64,000 bases of DNA from the NCBI RefSeq assembly GCF_964253085.1, contig NZ_CAXUQH020000001.1, forward strand, positions 2,542,001 to 2,606,000, read 5' to 3'. Source of the DNA: Paenibacillus_E sp964253085. Its GTDB lineage: Bacteria > Bacillota > Bacilli > Paenibacillales > NBRC-103111. The notes beneath the pieces are model-generated. The model was not told the origin of the DNA. It ran no database searches and saw only the letters and a list, made by a program, of their open reading frames with translations. Below are positions 25,054 to 34,685 of the stretch, piece after piece; position 1 is the stretch's first letter; each line of letters starts with the position of its first letter. The position numbers and the translations under genes were made by a program.

Positions 25054-26421
25054 ATGGTCAAACAAAAGATGTTACAAACAATTGGGGTTACTTCAACAAC
25101 AGTTTTACTAATAGGTGTACTAGCAGGTTGCAGCAATGGGAGCACAACGCCAGCAGCAAGCAGTGCGGCGGCAAGCCCAGCTACAAGCACTGCTCCAGCT
25201 TCTGAGGCTCCTGCTAAGAAAGTTACGATTTCTTTTCTTGTAGATAATTCGCAAGACGCAGTCAACAGCGCCAATGCACTAATTGCTGCTTTCGAAAAGA
25301 AGAACCCAAACATTCATGTTGAACTTGAGACCCGCCCAGGTGGAGGAGAAGGCGATAACTTGGTTAAAACACGTCTTTCAACTGGCGAGATGACAGACGT
25401 ATTTTCCTATAATTCTGGTTCGTTAATGCAGGCCCTGAATCCAGATCAAAACATCCTTGATGTAACCAATGAGCCATTTATGCAAAATGTCGTCGATTCG
25501 TTCAAACCAACAGTCACTTACAAAGGGAAGATTTATGGAGCACCAGCTGGAGCAACGATGGGCGGCGGTTGGTTTTATAACAAAAAAATATATGCTGATC
25601 TCGGTCTCAGTGTTCCGAAGACATGGGCGGAATTGATCGCTAATAATGAGAAAATTAAAGCGGCCAATATTACACCGGTTATCGGCGCTTATAAAGATGA
25701 TTGGACTTCGCAATTAGTCGTTCTAGCTGATTTTTATAACGTTCAGGCACTAGATCCTAAATTTGCTGATAACTATACGGCTAACAAAACAAATTTCAGC
25801 AAGTCTCCTGCGGCGTTTAGAAGCTTCGAGAAGTTGGAAGAATTAGCGAAGAAAGGCTATATGAACAAGGACCTGACTGCGACAAGCTATGATGCTGGAT
25901 TGAAGATGCTGGCAGAAGGGAAAGGAGCGCATTTGCCGATGCTGACATTCGCGATCCCGACACTAGAACAGAATTATCCAGACAAAATGAAAGATATCGG
26001 TTTCTTTGCACAACCTGGAGAAAGTGCGGATAGCAATGGATTGACTGTTTGGATGCCAAACGGAGACTATATTTACAGCAAAAGCAAGCATATTCCTGAG
26101 GCGAAAAAGTTCGTTGAATTCTCCCTCACACAAGATGCTTTGACAGCAACGGCAGTTGTATCCAAACCTACAGGTCCTTATGTGGTGAAAGGCGCTAAGC
26201 TACCAGACAATGTTGCTCAGGTCGTGAAAGATATGCTTCCGTACTTTGATTCAGGAAAAACGGCTCCAGCACTCGAATTTGTCTCCCCAATTAAAGGGCC
26301 TAGTCTTCCGCAAATCACGGTTGAAGTAGGAGCAGGATTCAAAACAGCGAAAGAGAATGCGGCCACGTATGATAAAGACGTAGAGAAGCAAGCTAAACAG
26401 CTCGGGCTTCAGGGTTGGTAA
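25054..26421 (+). CDS. ABC-type sugar solute-binding lipoprotein (main transporter component)
   Basis: About 455 residues with a lipobox in LLIGVLAGCSNGS, a Ser/Ala/Pro-rich linker, and a family 1 binding-protein fold (DNSQDAVNSANALIAAFEKK, ATMGGGWFYNKKIYADLGLS). The ATG at 25054 (behind AAAAGGAATG) is chosen because the longer reading from 24973 would begin upstream of the -10 element. Two permease genes follow directly, separated by a hairpin, so this is the cognate binding protein. No ATPase gene is near; a shared MsmX-type ATPase elsewhere is likely, as for many Firmicute sugar importers. Confidence 0.93.
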   Translation: MVKQKMLQTIGVTSTTVLLIGVLAGCSNGSTTPAASSAAASPATSTAPASEAPAKKVTISFLVDNSQDAVNSANALIAAFEKKNPNIHVELETRPGGGEGDNLVKTRLSTGEMTDVFSYNSGSLMQALNPDQNILDVTNEPFMQNVVDSFKPTVTYKGKIYGAPAGATMGGGWFYNKKIYADLGLSVPKTWAELIANNEKIKAANITPVIGAYKDDWTSQLVVLADFYNVQALDPKFADNYTANKTNFSKSPAAFRSFEKLEELAKKGYMNKDLTATSYDAGLKMLAEGKGAHLPMLTFAIPTLEQNYPDKMKDIGFFAQPGESADSNGLTVWMPNGDYIYSKSKHIPEAKKFVEFSLTQDALTATAVVSKPTGPYVVKGAKLPDNVAQVVKDMLPYFDSGKTAPALEFVSPIKGPSLPQITVEVGAGFKTAKENAATYDKDVEKQAKQLGLQGW

Positions 26422-26445
26422 TAATCAATTAGAAAAATAAATGGA

Positions 26446-26477
26446 GTCGGCCATGTGAGCTTCCCAGCAGGGCCGAC
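26446..26477 (+). promoter_or_regulatory. Intergenic hairpin between binding protein and permease
   Basis: GTCGGCC (26446-26452) pairs with GGCCGAC (26471-26477) and has no T run. Such hairpins often protect the binding-protein mRNA and keep permease expression lower. Confidence 0.5.
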
Positions 26478-26503
26478 CTCATTCATGGAGAGGTGGGAAT
26501 GCG

Positions 26504-27370
26504 ATGACCAAAATAATGAAGCGAACGTATACCTACGCATTCATTTTGCCCGCAGCGATCATATATTTCATCATTTTTATTGTCCCTACGGTGATGTCGT
26601 TCTTTTTCAGTTTAACTAGATGGACATTACTGGATTGGCAATTTATCGGACTTGATAACTTCATTACCTTCTTTCAAGAGCCTGCCCTTACAATTGGTTT
26701 CAAGAACACACTTATCTATGCTCTCGTAACATGTGTTTTAAAGGTTGTGATTGGATTGTTACTTGGCGTTTTCTTAACATCCAAAATAAGAGCCAAAGGC
26801 TATTTAAGATCGGTAATCTTTTTCCCAACTTTGTTAAGTACCATAGCGGTTGGTATTACATTCAGCATGATGATGCATCCAACACAAGGTGTGATTAATG
26901 CAACAATTTCAGCTTTGGGGATGTCTGGGCCAGATTGGCTAGGAGGTAAGCGAATTGCTCTACTCTCTGTTGCTTTGGTTGATGTATGGAAAGGTGTAGG
27001 ATTCGCTACGGTCATTTATATTGCAGGTATCCTTTCTATTCCGGACGAATATTACGAAGCGCTTCAGATCGATGGAGGGCATGCGTTTCATAAATTTTGG
27101 AACATTATCGTTCCGCTGAGTCGACCAGCAACAAACTCCGTTATTATTTTATCCTTCATCGGTGGTTTAAGATCTTTCGATCTTGTGTGGGCCATGACGA
27201 AGGGCGGGCCTGGATTTACAACCGACCTGATCGCTTCCATTATCTATAAGCAATATCAAGGCGGATTCTACGGACTTGCTACGGCGGGTAACGTGATTTT
27301 GTTCCTCGTTGTAACCGCATTTGCATTCCCGCTTTACCTGTATCTCAATCGTTCAGAGGTGAATTTATGA
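26504..27370 (+). CDS. ABC sugar transporter permease (MalF/UgpA-like)
   Basis: The 288-residue protein has six predicted membrane helices, starting YTYAFILPAAIIYFIIFIVP, and the permease EAA loop YEALQIDGGHAFHKFWNIIV PLSRPA-type segment that contacts the ATPase. The ribosome site GAGGTGGG precedes the ATG. Its stop overlaps the next permease start by 4 nt (ATGA), showing translational coupling. It imports, with its partner, whatever oligosaccharide the three neighbouring binding proteins recognise; the GH3 context suggests a beta-linked oligosaccharide. Confidence 0.94.
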   Translation: MTKIMKRTYTYAFILPAAIIYFIIFIVPTVMSFFFSLTRWTLLDWQFIGLDNFITFFQEPALTIGFKNTLIYALVTCVLKVVIGLLLGVFLTSKIRAKGYLRSVIFFPTLLSTIAVGITFSMMMHPTQGVINATISALGMSGPDWLGGKRIALLSVALVDVWKGVGFATVIYIAGILSIPDEYYEALQIDGGHAFHKFWNIIVPLSRPATNSVIILSFIGGLRSFDLVWAMTKGGPGFTTDLIASIIYKQYQGGFYGLATAGNVILFLVVTAFAFPLYLYLNRSEVNL

Positions 27371-28194
27371 AGGCGAGAAAATCATTTTGGTTGGAGGCAT
27401 TTGCGATTGGAGCAACCGTTATCGTGTTCTGGGTGCCGTTTTATTTCGTCATTGTGAATGCGATCAAAGATAAACAGGAGTCCTCCTTATTAAATTTAAA
27501 GTGGCCTAGCTCCATTCATTTCCTCGATAATATGCGAGAAGTCATTACAGCGAGAGATTACATGCTGCTTCGCGCTTTCTATAACAGTACCGTGTTGACG
27601 GTATGTTCAATCGCTGTTCTGATTCTGGTGTGTTCAATGGCAGGGTATGTGATGCAGCGCAGGGTAGATAAAGCGACACCTTGGATTAACTTTTTCGTGT
27701 TATCTGGTTTAATTATTCCTCCTGCCATCGTTCCGACGATCTGGGTGCTGGATGGTCTGGGATTGTTCAAAACGATGACAGGGCTTGTCCTTGTCGAAGT
27801 TGCGCTGGGGTTCCCTTTCTGTGTGCTGCTGTATAAAGGTTTCATGTCAGCCATTCCCAGAGAGATCGATGAAGCTGCGATTGTGGATGGTTGCGGAGGC
27901 GGGCAATTGTATTTTAGAATGATTCTTCCACTGCTTCAACCCGTTACAGCTACGATCATTGTTACGTCTTCCGTTGGTATTTTCAATGATTTTACGAATC
28001 CTTTATATTTCTTTCCAGGATCCAAGAATGCTACGGTACAATTGACCCTGTATAATTTCCAAAGTCAGTTTGTCACACAGTGGAACCTGCTTTTCATGAA
28101 TATTTTACTGATCACAATTCCGCCTCTGCTGTTATTCGTTTTCTTTAATAAGAAAATAGTAGCTGGTATGACGGCTGGTTCAGTTAAGGGTTAG
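27367..28194 (+). CDS. ABC sugar transporter permease (MalG/UgpE-like)
   Basis: 275 residues with six membrane helices (first AFAIGATVIVFWVPFYFVIV) and the EAA loop IDEAAIVDGCGGGQLYFRMI followed by LPLLQP. This is the second half of the heterodimeric permease. It is followed by 187 bp that contain an independent stem-loop and a possible promoter before a third binding-protein gene, so the third protein may be transcribed separately. Confidence 0.94.
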   Translation: MKARKSFWLEAFAIGATVIVFWVPFYFVIVNAIKDKQESSLLNLKWPSSIHFLDNMREVITARDYMLLRAFYNSTVLTVCSIAVLILVCSMAGYVMQRRVDKATPWINFFVLSGLIIPPAIVPTIWVLDGLGLFKTMTGLVLVEVALGFPFCVLLYKGFMSAIPREIDEAAIVDGCGGGQLYFRMILPLLQPVTATIIVTSSVGIFNDFTNPLYFFPGSKNATVQLTLYNFQSQFVTQWNLLFMNILLITIPPLLLFVFFNKKIVAGMTAGSVKG

Positions 28195-28324
28195 TGAGAA
28201 TTTTATAGTTCCTATGATAAAATACTATTTTGTCTCTATTTTCTATAGAATGTTCAAAAAAAAAAGATCTCTGCCTTGCGGTTTGACTTTTCCTCTTTCT
28301 TTAGCGTGCTATATAAAGTAATCT

Positions 28325-28347
28325 GATATTGTCTCGTAGACAATATC
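28325..28347. repeat. Inverted repeat before the third binding-protein gene
   Basis: GATATTGTCT, loop CGT, AGACAATATC: a perfect 10-bp stem without a T run. It may be an mRNA stabiliser or an operator. Confidence 0.55.
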
Positions 28348-28393
28348 GGACATTCAGCGAAGGAAATAGTTGGCATGGAAAGAGGTAGGGATC

Positions 28394-29710
28394 ATGAAGA
28401 GGGTTATAATCACCGTGTTGCTTTCGGCTGCGCTTAGTATGTTTGTTGGCGGCTGCGGGCTATTCAGTTTATCTGCTAAAAACGAATCTTCTTTAGGATC
28501 GAATAAACGGGAGGAGAAGACGATTCGTTATTTAACCACAGCAAGAGGGGGCGCAGCTAAAGTTATCGAGGATTTGTCTAAGGAGTATGAGAAGACGGAC
28601 TCAATGGTAAACTTCCGCTTTGAAACGGTCGCTCAAGTGGATTTGCGTCAAAGAGTGCAATTGCTCGCTGCAAGTAATGATCTGCCAACGTTATTTTCTT
28701 TCGAATCGGGAAGACCGCTTCAAAACATGCTGAACGAAGTTCTTGATCTGGAGAAAACATTTAAAGAACTAGACATTTACGATAAGCTGAATCCTGCCGC
28801 CGTAAAGTTATTGAAAGAGCAGATTAGGGGTGGGGGATTGTATGCACTTCCGCTTGAAATGAACATCGAGGGATTCTGGTACAATAAGAAAATATTTGCC
28901 GATAATAATCTTAGCGAGCCAACGACGTGGGATGACATGTTAAAGGCCGCAGATATATTAAAGCAGCAAGGAATTCAGGCATATGCCGTTGCTGGTAAAG
29001 ATAAATGGCCGATTACTCGTTATATTGGTAGTTATGTCATAAGGAAATACGGACCAAACGTAATGGATCGTGTCAGTAAAGGGGAGATTAAGGTCACATC
29101 CCCTGGTTTTATCGAAGCTGCTCAGGTCGTTCAAAAAATGAACAACGAAGGATATTTTGGATCAAATGTTAATACCGTTGACATCAAATCAGCTAAAGAT
29201 ATGTTCTTCCAAAGCAAGGCAGCTATGATTTATACGGGAAGCTGGGAATTGCGTGATTTCAATAATCCAGTAATAAATAAAATTGGCACCGAGAATATCG
29301 GTTTTTTTAATATTCCCCTTGTGAAGGACGGTATGGGAACGCTTGACGATTACGCAATGAATACAGGATTAACAACTTCCTTCTCTAAAGCAGCTTATGA
29401 TTCGACTGTGGGAGACTGGATGAAGGCTGTGTTTAGCTCATACGGAGATCGTGCGATGAACGACTTAGGGATGATTACAGGATTTAAAGTTGAAACGATG
29501 CCAAAAGAAGTACCTCCTTTGACTCAGATGGTTCAAAAAAGGTTTGACTCTGCCAAAAGAGGAGCACTCTGGTTCGAAGCGTTCTTCGATTCAAAAACAC
29601 AATTGACCGCGTGGGATAATGCTCAGCTTCTCGTTGCAGGGTCGACTTATTCGCCTGAAATGTATATGTTCAAACTTCAGAATGCTTTAGACGAACAATA
29701 TCAAAAATAA
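28394..29710 (+). CDS. ABC-type sugar solute-binding lipoprotein (second paralogue)
   Basis: About 438 residues with lipobox AALSMFVGGCGLFS and a family 1 binding fold. It closely matches the first copy at 23560: SNDLPTLFSFESGRPLQNM, GGGLYALPLEMNIEGFWYNK and SGSWELRDFNNPV-like segments occur in both at the same positions. ATG 28394 behind AGAGGTAGGG is preferred over 28370. Three binding proteins for one permease pair suggests either a wider ligand range or sensing roles for the two paralogues. Confidence 0.92.
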   Translation: MKRVIITVLLSAALSMFVGGCGLFSLSAKNESSLGSNKREEKTIRYLTTARGGAAKVIEDLSKEYEKTDSMVNFRFETVAQVDLRQRVQLLAASNDLPTLFSFESGRPLQNMLNEVLDLEKTFKELDIYDKLNPAAVKLLKEQIRGGGLYALPLEMNIEGFWYNKKIFADNNLSEPTTWDDMLKAADILKQQGIQAYAVAGKDKWPITRYIGSYVIRKYGPNVMDRVSKGEIKVTSPGFIEAAQVVQKMNNEGYFGSNVNTVDIKSAKDMFFQSKAAMIYTGSWELRDFNNPVINKIGTENIGFFNIPLVKDGMGTLDDYAMNTGLTTSFSKAAYDSTVGDWMKAVFSSYGDRAMNDLGMITGFKVETMPKEVPPLTQMVQKRFDSAKRGALWFEAFFDSKTQLTAWDNAQLLVAGSTYSPEMYMFKLQNALDEQYQK

Positions 29711-29718
29711 AAAACAAG

Positions 29719-29746
29719 CGGAGATCCACAAAGGACTCCGTTTTTC
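29719..29746 (+). terminator. Terminator after the second paralogue
   Basis: CGGAG (29719-29723) and TCC pair with GGA and CTCCG (29736-29740) around ACAAA with a one-base bulge, then TTTTTC. Confidence 0.7.
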
Positions 29747-29859
29747 TATTTGGCGATAAAACCTTTATCTAAACGCGGTCGCTCATCTTTGAATGGTCTC
29801 GATAGAGGTTTTCTCCCTTATTAAGTAGATCGATTTGGAAAAATTCACCCGAAAAAATT

Positions 29860-29913
29860 GGACGTCAACAGAAGAATGCGTAGATTGTGGATATATATGA
29901 AAGCGTTTACGAT
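29860..29913 (+). promoter_or_regulatory. Promoter of the GH3 gene with upstream box and cre-like site
   Basis: GGACGT (29860-29865), AAGAATG (29872-29878), TTGTGG (-35, 29885-29890), 17 bp, TACGAT (-10, 29908-29913). TGAAAGCGTTTACGA (29898-29912) is a good cre-like match. The layout matches 24958-25010, with one base difference in the distance from GGACGT to the -35. About 165 nt of leader precede the start codon. Confidence 0.65.
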
Positions 29914-30084
29914 TGAATTGTTAGAAAAAAAGTAATTGGATAGTGTAGACACTTTACATTATACAGAAAGGAGATTTGAGAAAGAACACCGTTTCGCCTT
30001 CATTACTTAGGTTCACAGATTATGAATTCCTGTGGGAGCGCATTACTTGGGATACTAATATGAAACAAGGAGAGAAAGTAGAAG

Positions 30085-33000
30085 ATGAAAAAACTTTTTA
30101 AGTCGAAGATGCTCTGCAAGCGGACTGCGACCCTTGGTATTGCACTTACTTTATCCATGTCAGCGTTTTCTTCAGTAGTAGTTATTCCAACTTTAGTTTC
30201 TGCAAGTAGTATTACTTTCAATAAACAAGTAGGTGGAGTTTTCGACGGTATGCCGCTATTCGACGGTAATCCGGACCACCTTAATGCTTTCGTAGATGCT
30301 TATTTCGAATACATAGGACTTGAGGGCGCTGCACTTTACGCAACTGGAATTCGTGATAACTATACGATGGTTATGGCTGATAATCCGAATAAGGGGAAGG
30401 TAATTCCCGGAGGGCTAGCGGCAGCAGACAACGTGTATGGGGTATCGACAGACTTTCCGGCTCTAGTAGCCTTGGGACAATCATGGAACAAGGATTTATT
30501 AACTGAGGTCGGTCAAGTCATGGGAAGCGAAAAGATTAGTCAAATCAACGTCAAACAAGGTGCTGCTAACATTCATAACGGCGCGAACGCTTCAAAGCCC
30601 ATAGCATTCACCGCGCTTTCGGATCTTCGGATCAATCCATTGAACGGCCGGTTTCCTGAAGGGTATGGAGAAGATCCTTATTTGGCAGCTACTATGGTCG
30701 ATAATATGGCGGCTGGACTAGCTGGTACGAATCAAAGTAATAGCAATGACGGTTTCTGGCAGCGTGCGGTTGTCGGTACGAAACATTACTCATTATATAA
30801 TGCAGAGTGGTTTCGTCAGACTTCCAGCACAGCTGCAGGCGCAAGAGCCATCTACGAATATCAGACTCCTTCCGCATTTAAAGGCCTAGCTTCCGGCTCC
30901 GTTTCTGGTGTTATGACCTCCTTTGGGCGTACTAACGGCATACCCAATATTATTTCCCCTTACTTGATTCAAGGGAACAATATTGCCCGGTATGGCATGT
31001 ATTCTTCACCAGATTTCAACGGTGAAAATCATTTGTTCAACACTAGCTTTAGCAATGGATACGATACGCAATATACGCTAGATCGAAAGCATGCACTTGC
31101 ACTAATGGTTCTGGCTCATTCGGAGTCAGTGAGAGCCTCAGGAACTGATAAAACAGATGTCGTGACACTGGCTAATGCGGTAAATGAAGGACTTTACGGT
31201 ATTACACTTAAAGATGTTCAAGAAGCTGGTAGGCCATTGGTAAACCAACTTGTCCGCATAGGTTTCTTTAACGAAGTAGATGCAAACGGAGTTCCCTTGA
31301 ATTATCCGTTTGCGAACCAAGCAAAGGATGTTTCTACGAGCCTTACGAGCTTTAATACACCTGCGCATCAGCAAGTTGCCCTGCAGGCAGCTAGGGAATC
31401 AGTGGTCTTGTTGAAAAATACCGATCAGGCTTTGCCGCTTGTGAAAAATAAGAAAGCAGCAATTACAGGCATATACGCAGATATGAGGATGAAGGCTCAA
31501 TACTCTGCGGCTACGCCGAACATTACTAATTCTGGTAAAACTTCATTGTATTCTATTTTGAATACGATCGGGGCAAGCAATGTGCAATATGCAAATGGCA
31601 GTGAGGTTGTTGCACTGAAATCCGTTCAAAACGGGAAATACTTGACAGCAGGTTCTGGAGCGGGCAGTCAACTGGTAGCAAATTATTCGCCAACAGATGA
31701 CCAATTTACCGATGCACAGTTATTCGAGGATATGGACTGGGGTCAGAATGCTGATAGCTTGAAGTCCAAAGCAAATGGCCTGTGGGTTACAGCACCAACC
31801 ACAAATAGCGCTGGCGTAGGCAATACCTCTTCAGCTGTATTGACCTTGACTAATCCTGACTGGACTTCTCTAACAACTTTGGCAACTAATAGCACCATAC
31901 CGCCAAAATTGCGTATTGAAAAGAACAGTGATAGTACGGTTTCCTTGGTAGCTAATGGTTTAGCATTCCAAACAGGTATCTTCAACGGACGGTTTTTAAC
32001 GACGACTCAAGATGGCAATATTGCTACCGATTCTTCTACAATTGGAAATATTACAAACTTCAACAGCCGATCCAATGCAGTTAAATTTGAAAAAACAATC
32101 GTTAAACAAGCTGGCGCGGATATCGCTGCTATGGCAAATACGCAGGATTATGCTCTGGTTTTCGTTGGCGCGCATCCTAGTAATAGTGCTGCGGAGGGAA
32201 GTGACCGTGCTAACCTCTATCTAGGGGATAACGATTATAAATTGGCCCATAACGTTGCGTCAGCCTTCTCAGCCAAAAATAAAAAGACCATTGTTGTCGT
32301 GCAAACAAGCTCACCTGTCATTCTTGAAGAGCTACAGAATGATCCTAATATTTCCGCTATTGTCACACAGCCTTATTCTGGAGAATTCGATGCTCAGGGA
32401 TTGACGGATGTTCTGTATGGCGATTACTCGCCTACTGGTAGACTTACGGCAACATGGTATGCGGATATGACTGCTCTGCCGTCAATTGATAAGTATTCTA
32501 TTCCTGAAGGTAACACAACAATTACATCTTTGAGTCAATTAGATCCACGTTATGTGTCAGACATGAACAATGCCGATCCATCTGAAGCAAAGCTGACCTA
32601 TATGTATACAGATGCTCCGGTTACTTATCCATTCGGGTATGGACTTGGCTACGCTGAGTTTACATACAAAGACTTTGTTGCACCTGACTCTGCAAATAGC
32701 AATGGGAAATTTAATGTGTCGGTAGAAATCACGAACGAGGGTAGTATTGCTACTTCCGAAATCGTACAACTTTACCTTAAGAAAAATGGATCCGCCTATG
32801 GGCAGTACACGCCTGGTGAGAAATTGGTTTCTTATGAAAAAGTACCTCTTACTGCGGGAGAACATAAAGTTGTTACCCTTTCTGTTGATCCAAAAGATTT
32901 TGCAATTTGGGACGTCAACAAGGGGGATTATATCGTTGAGAATGGCGATTATACCCTAATGGTAGGTCATTCATCTGATGATATTCGTGCTCAGCACACT

Positions 33001-34608
33001 ATCAATATCGCAGGAGAAAATGTTGCTTCTTTGAATGGAACTGATGGTTTCAACGTATTCGATCATTCCTTCGCTTCTCATGCAGTTGTCTACAATGAAG
33101 CTTCTAAAGAGCGTACAATAGAAAGCCTGAGAGCAGATAAAGTCGCAGGTGAATACTATACAGTTATGTCCAAAGAAAACGGTTCATGGACAGCTCTACC
33201 GAACGTTGATTTTACAGGCGCTCAAAAAATTACAGCACGAGTGGGCACTAAAGGAAGCGGAGGTACGATTACTTTGCGTGCTGACTCTCCTAGTAATGCA
33301 CCTTTTGCAACTATTCAAGTACCTGTTACGGGTAAAGTGACCTATACAATGCCCACAGCAGCCGATCAAACGGTAAATGAACTTGGCTACGTGGACGTTG
33401 AAACAGTAGTTAGTAATGCACCTGTAGGACAACATACGATTTATGTTGTATTTAATGAGCCTGACCTTCGTATTGACAGTCTAAAGACTACGCAAAATGC
33501 GTTAACGATCAATAAACCGACTGAGAATACGGTGCTGCCAGCCGGCAAGGTAGGAACTTCTTATAATCAACAGCTTGATCTTGGTGTAGTAGGTGGCACT
33601 GCTCCCTACACATGGAGTGTAACAGGGCTTCCGCAAGGTTTGAGCTTTGACGTTTCGACGATGGTGCTTACAGGTACTCCAGCAGTAGACGCGGATACAT
33701 CAAGTCCATATTCCGTGCAGATTAGTGTAACAGACTCTATTGGGGCAACGGCATCCATTCACAATTCGCTGAGTATTCAGCCGGCGTCGTCATCTACGGC
33801 ATTTTCGGCAGAATTAACTGGTGTAAGCAGTGTCATACCAGGTCAGTCTTTTAATGTGAACTATGGTTTGGTAAATGTTACCCAGAACGTTTACGCTCAG
33901 GATCTTACAGTAAACTTTAATGCATCGCAGCTTCAATTGCTTGGCGTACAATCTCTAAAAGCCGGGCTCGAAGTCATCGACAGTCACGAAGTAGCTCCAG
34001 GACAAGTGCGCATACTTGCTTACACGCAAGGGGAAGAGAATGCTATCAGTTCAAGTGGGGACCTTCTTCAATTGCAATTCAGTGCAGGAGTTCTGTCAGG
34101 TACCGTTACTAGTTCCGTATATTTAACTAATGTGACAGTTTCCGATGATAATGGAGTGGTATTACAAGTAGGAAATGGACCCACTTACAACGTAAGCATA
34201 AGCTCTGTCTCTACTGTTGATAAAGCTGGTCTGAATACTGTAATTACTACTGCGAATGCATTGTTAAATGAATCTTCAGAAGGTAACCTGTGGGGTCAAT
34301 ATCCTACTGGATCTAAGACTTCTCTACAGGCTTCAATCAGCGGAGCACAAGCGACTTCAAATAATGCCAATGCTACACAGAATCAAGTAGATCAAGCAGT
34401 TTCGATGCTGAACAGTTCATTGCAATCTTTTGTAGGATCAATTAATACGCATGCTACTGTCGGGGATCTGGGAGTCATGTCGAAGTATTACAACAAAACT
34501 TCCATTACTGCTAACTGGAATGTGTTTAAACGCTATGATCATAATAATAATGGCAGAATAGATATTACTGATCTTGCTTATATTGCCAGACTTATTTTGA
34601 ACTATTAA
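30085..34608 (+). CDS. Secreted modular GH3 glycosidase with cohesin-like and dockerin-like modules
   Basis: The 1507-residue protein has a signal peptide, then a GH3 N-terminal barrel (about 40-400; RFPEGYGEDPYLAATMVDNM, VVGTKHYSLYNAEW) and a GH3 C-terminal sandwich (about 430-800) with an inserted beta-trefoil or fascin-like piece (ALKSVQNGKYLTAGSG). An FN3-like domain (about 858-975; GYGLGYAEFTYKD) follows, then a CBM6-like domain (1011-1132), a He_PIG Ig-like domain (1141-1232), a cohesin-like module (1235-1372), a FIVAR repeat (1375-1450) and a dockerin-like end (1453-1507; RYDHNNNGRIDITDLAYIAR). The nucleophile region reads MYSSPDFNG, with D310, rather than the usual SDW. Likely a surface beta-glycosidase. 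Confidence 0.88.
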   Translation: MKKLFKSKMLCKRTATLGIALTLSMSAFSSVVVIPTLVSASSITFNKQVGGVFDGMPLFDGNPDHLNAFVDAYFEYIGLEGAALYATGIRDNYTMVMADNPNKGKVIPGGLAAADNVYGVSTDFPALVALGQSWNKDLLTEVGQVMGSEKISQINVKQGAANIHNGANASKPIAFTALSDLRINPLNGRFPEGYGEDPYLAATMVDNMAAGLAGTNQSNSNDGFWQRAVVGTKHYSLYNAEWFRQTSSTAAGARAIYEYQTPSAFKGLASGSVSGVMTSFGRTNGIPNIISPYLIQGNNIARYGMYSSPDFNGENHLFNTSFSNGYDTQYTLDRKHALALMVLAHSESVRASGTDKTDVVTLANAVNEGLYGITLKDVQEAGRPLVNQLVRIGFFNEVDANGVPLNYPFANQAKDVSTSLTSFNTPAHQQVALQAARESVVLLKNTDQALPLVKNKKAAITGIYADMRMKAQYSAATPNITNSGKTSLYSILNTIGASNVQYANGSEVVALKSVQNGKYLTAGSGAGSQLVANYSPTDDQFTDAQLFEDMDWGQNADSLKSKANGLWVTAPTTNSAGVGNTSSAVLTLTNPDWTSLTTLATNSTIPPKLRIEKNSDSTVSLVANGLAFQTGIFNGRFLTTTQDGNIATDSSTIGNITNFNSRSNAVKFEKTIVKQAGADIAAMANTQDYALVFVGAHPSNSAAEGSDRANLYLGDNDYKLAHNVASAFSAKNKKTIVVVQTSSPVILEELQNDPNISAIVTQPYSGEFDAQGLTDVLYGDYSPTGRLTATWYADMTALPSIDKYSIPEGNTTITSLSQLDPRYVSDMNNADPSEAKLTYMYTDAPVTYPFGYGLGYAEFTYKDFVAPDSANSNGKFNVSVEITNEGSIATSEIVQLYLKKNGSAYGQYTPGEKLVSYEKVPLTAGEHKVVTLSVDPKDFAIWDVNKGDYIVENGDYTLMVGHSSDDIRAQHTINIAGENVASLNGTDGFNVFDHSFASHAVVYNEASKERTIESLRADKVAGEYYTVMSKENGSWTALPNVDFTGAQKITARVGTKGSGGTITLRADSPSNAPFATIQVPVTGKVTYTMPTAADQTVNELGYVDVETVVSNAPVGQHTIYVVFNEPDLRIDSLKTTQNALTINKPTENTVLPAGKVGTSYNQQLDLGVVGGTAPYTWSVTGLPQGLSFDVSTMVLTGTPAVDADTSSPYSVQISVTDSIGATASIHNSLSIQPASSSTAFSAELTGVSSVIPGQSFNVNYGLVNVTQNVYAQDLTVNFNASQLQLLGVQSLKAGLEVIDSHEVAPGQVRILAYTQGEENAISSSGDLLQLQFSAGVLSGTVTSSVYLTNVTVSDDNGVVLQVGNGPTYNVSISSVSTVDKAGLNTVITTANALLNESSEGNLWGQYPTGSKTSLQASISGAQATSNNANATQNQVDQAVSMLNSSLQSFVGSINTHATVGDLGVMSKYYNKTSITANWNVFKRYDHNNNGRIDITDLAYIARLILNY

Positions 34609-34631
34609 CAGATTAGTATACAAGTCAAGGG

Positions 34632-34660
34632 GGAAGGCAGATTTGCCTTCCTTCCGGCTA
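34632..34660 (+). terminator. Weak hairpin between the GH3 and SLH-cohesin genes
   Basis: GGAAGGCA (34632-34639) pairs with TGCCTTCC (34644-34651). Only scattered T residues follow, so it probably lowers rather than stops read-through into the SLH gene. Confidence 0.5.
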
Positions 34661-34685
34661 TTTTGTACGAAGGGAAGAAGAACTT

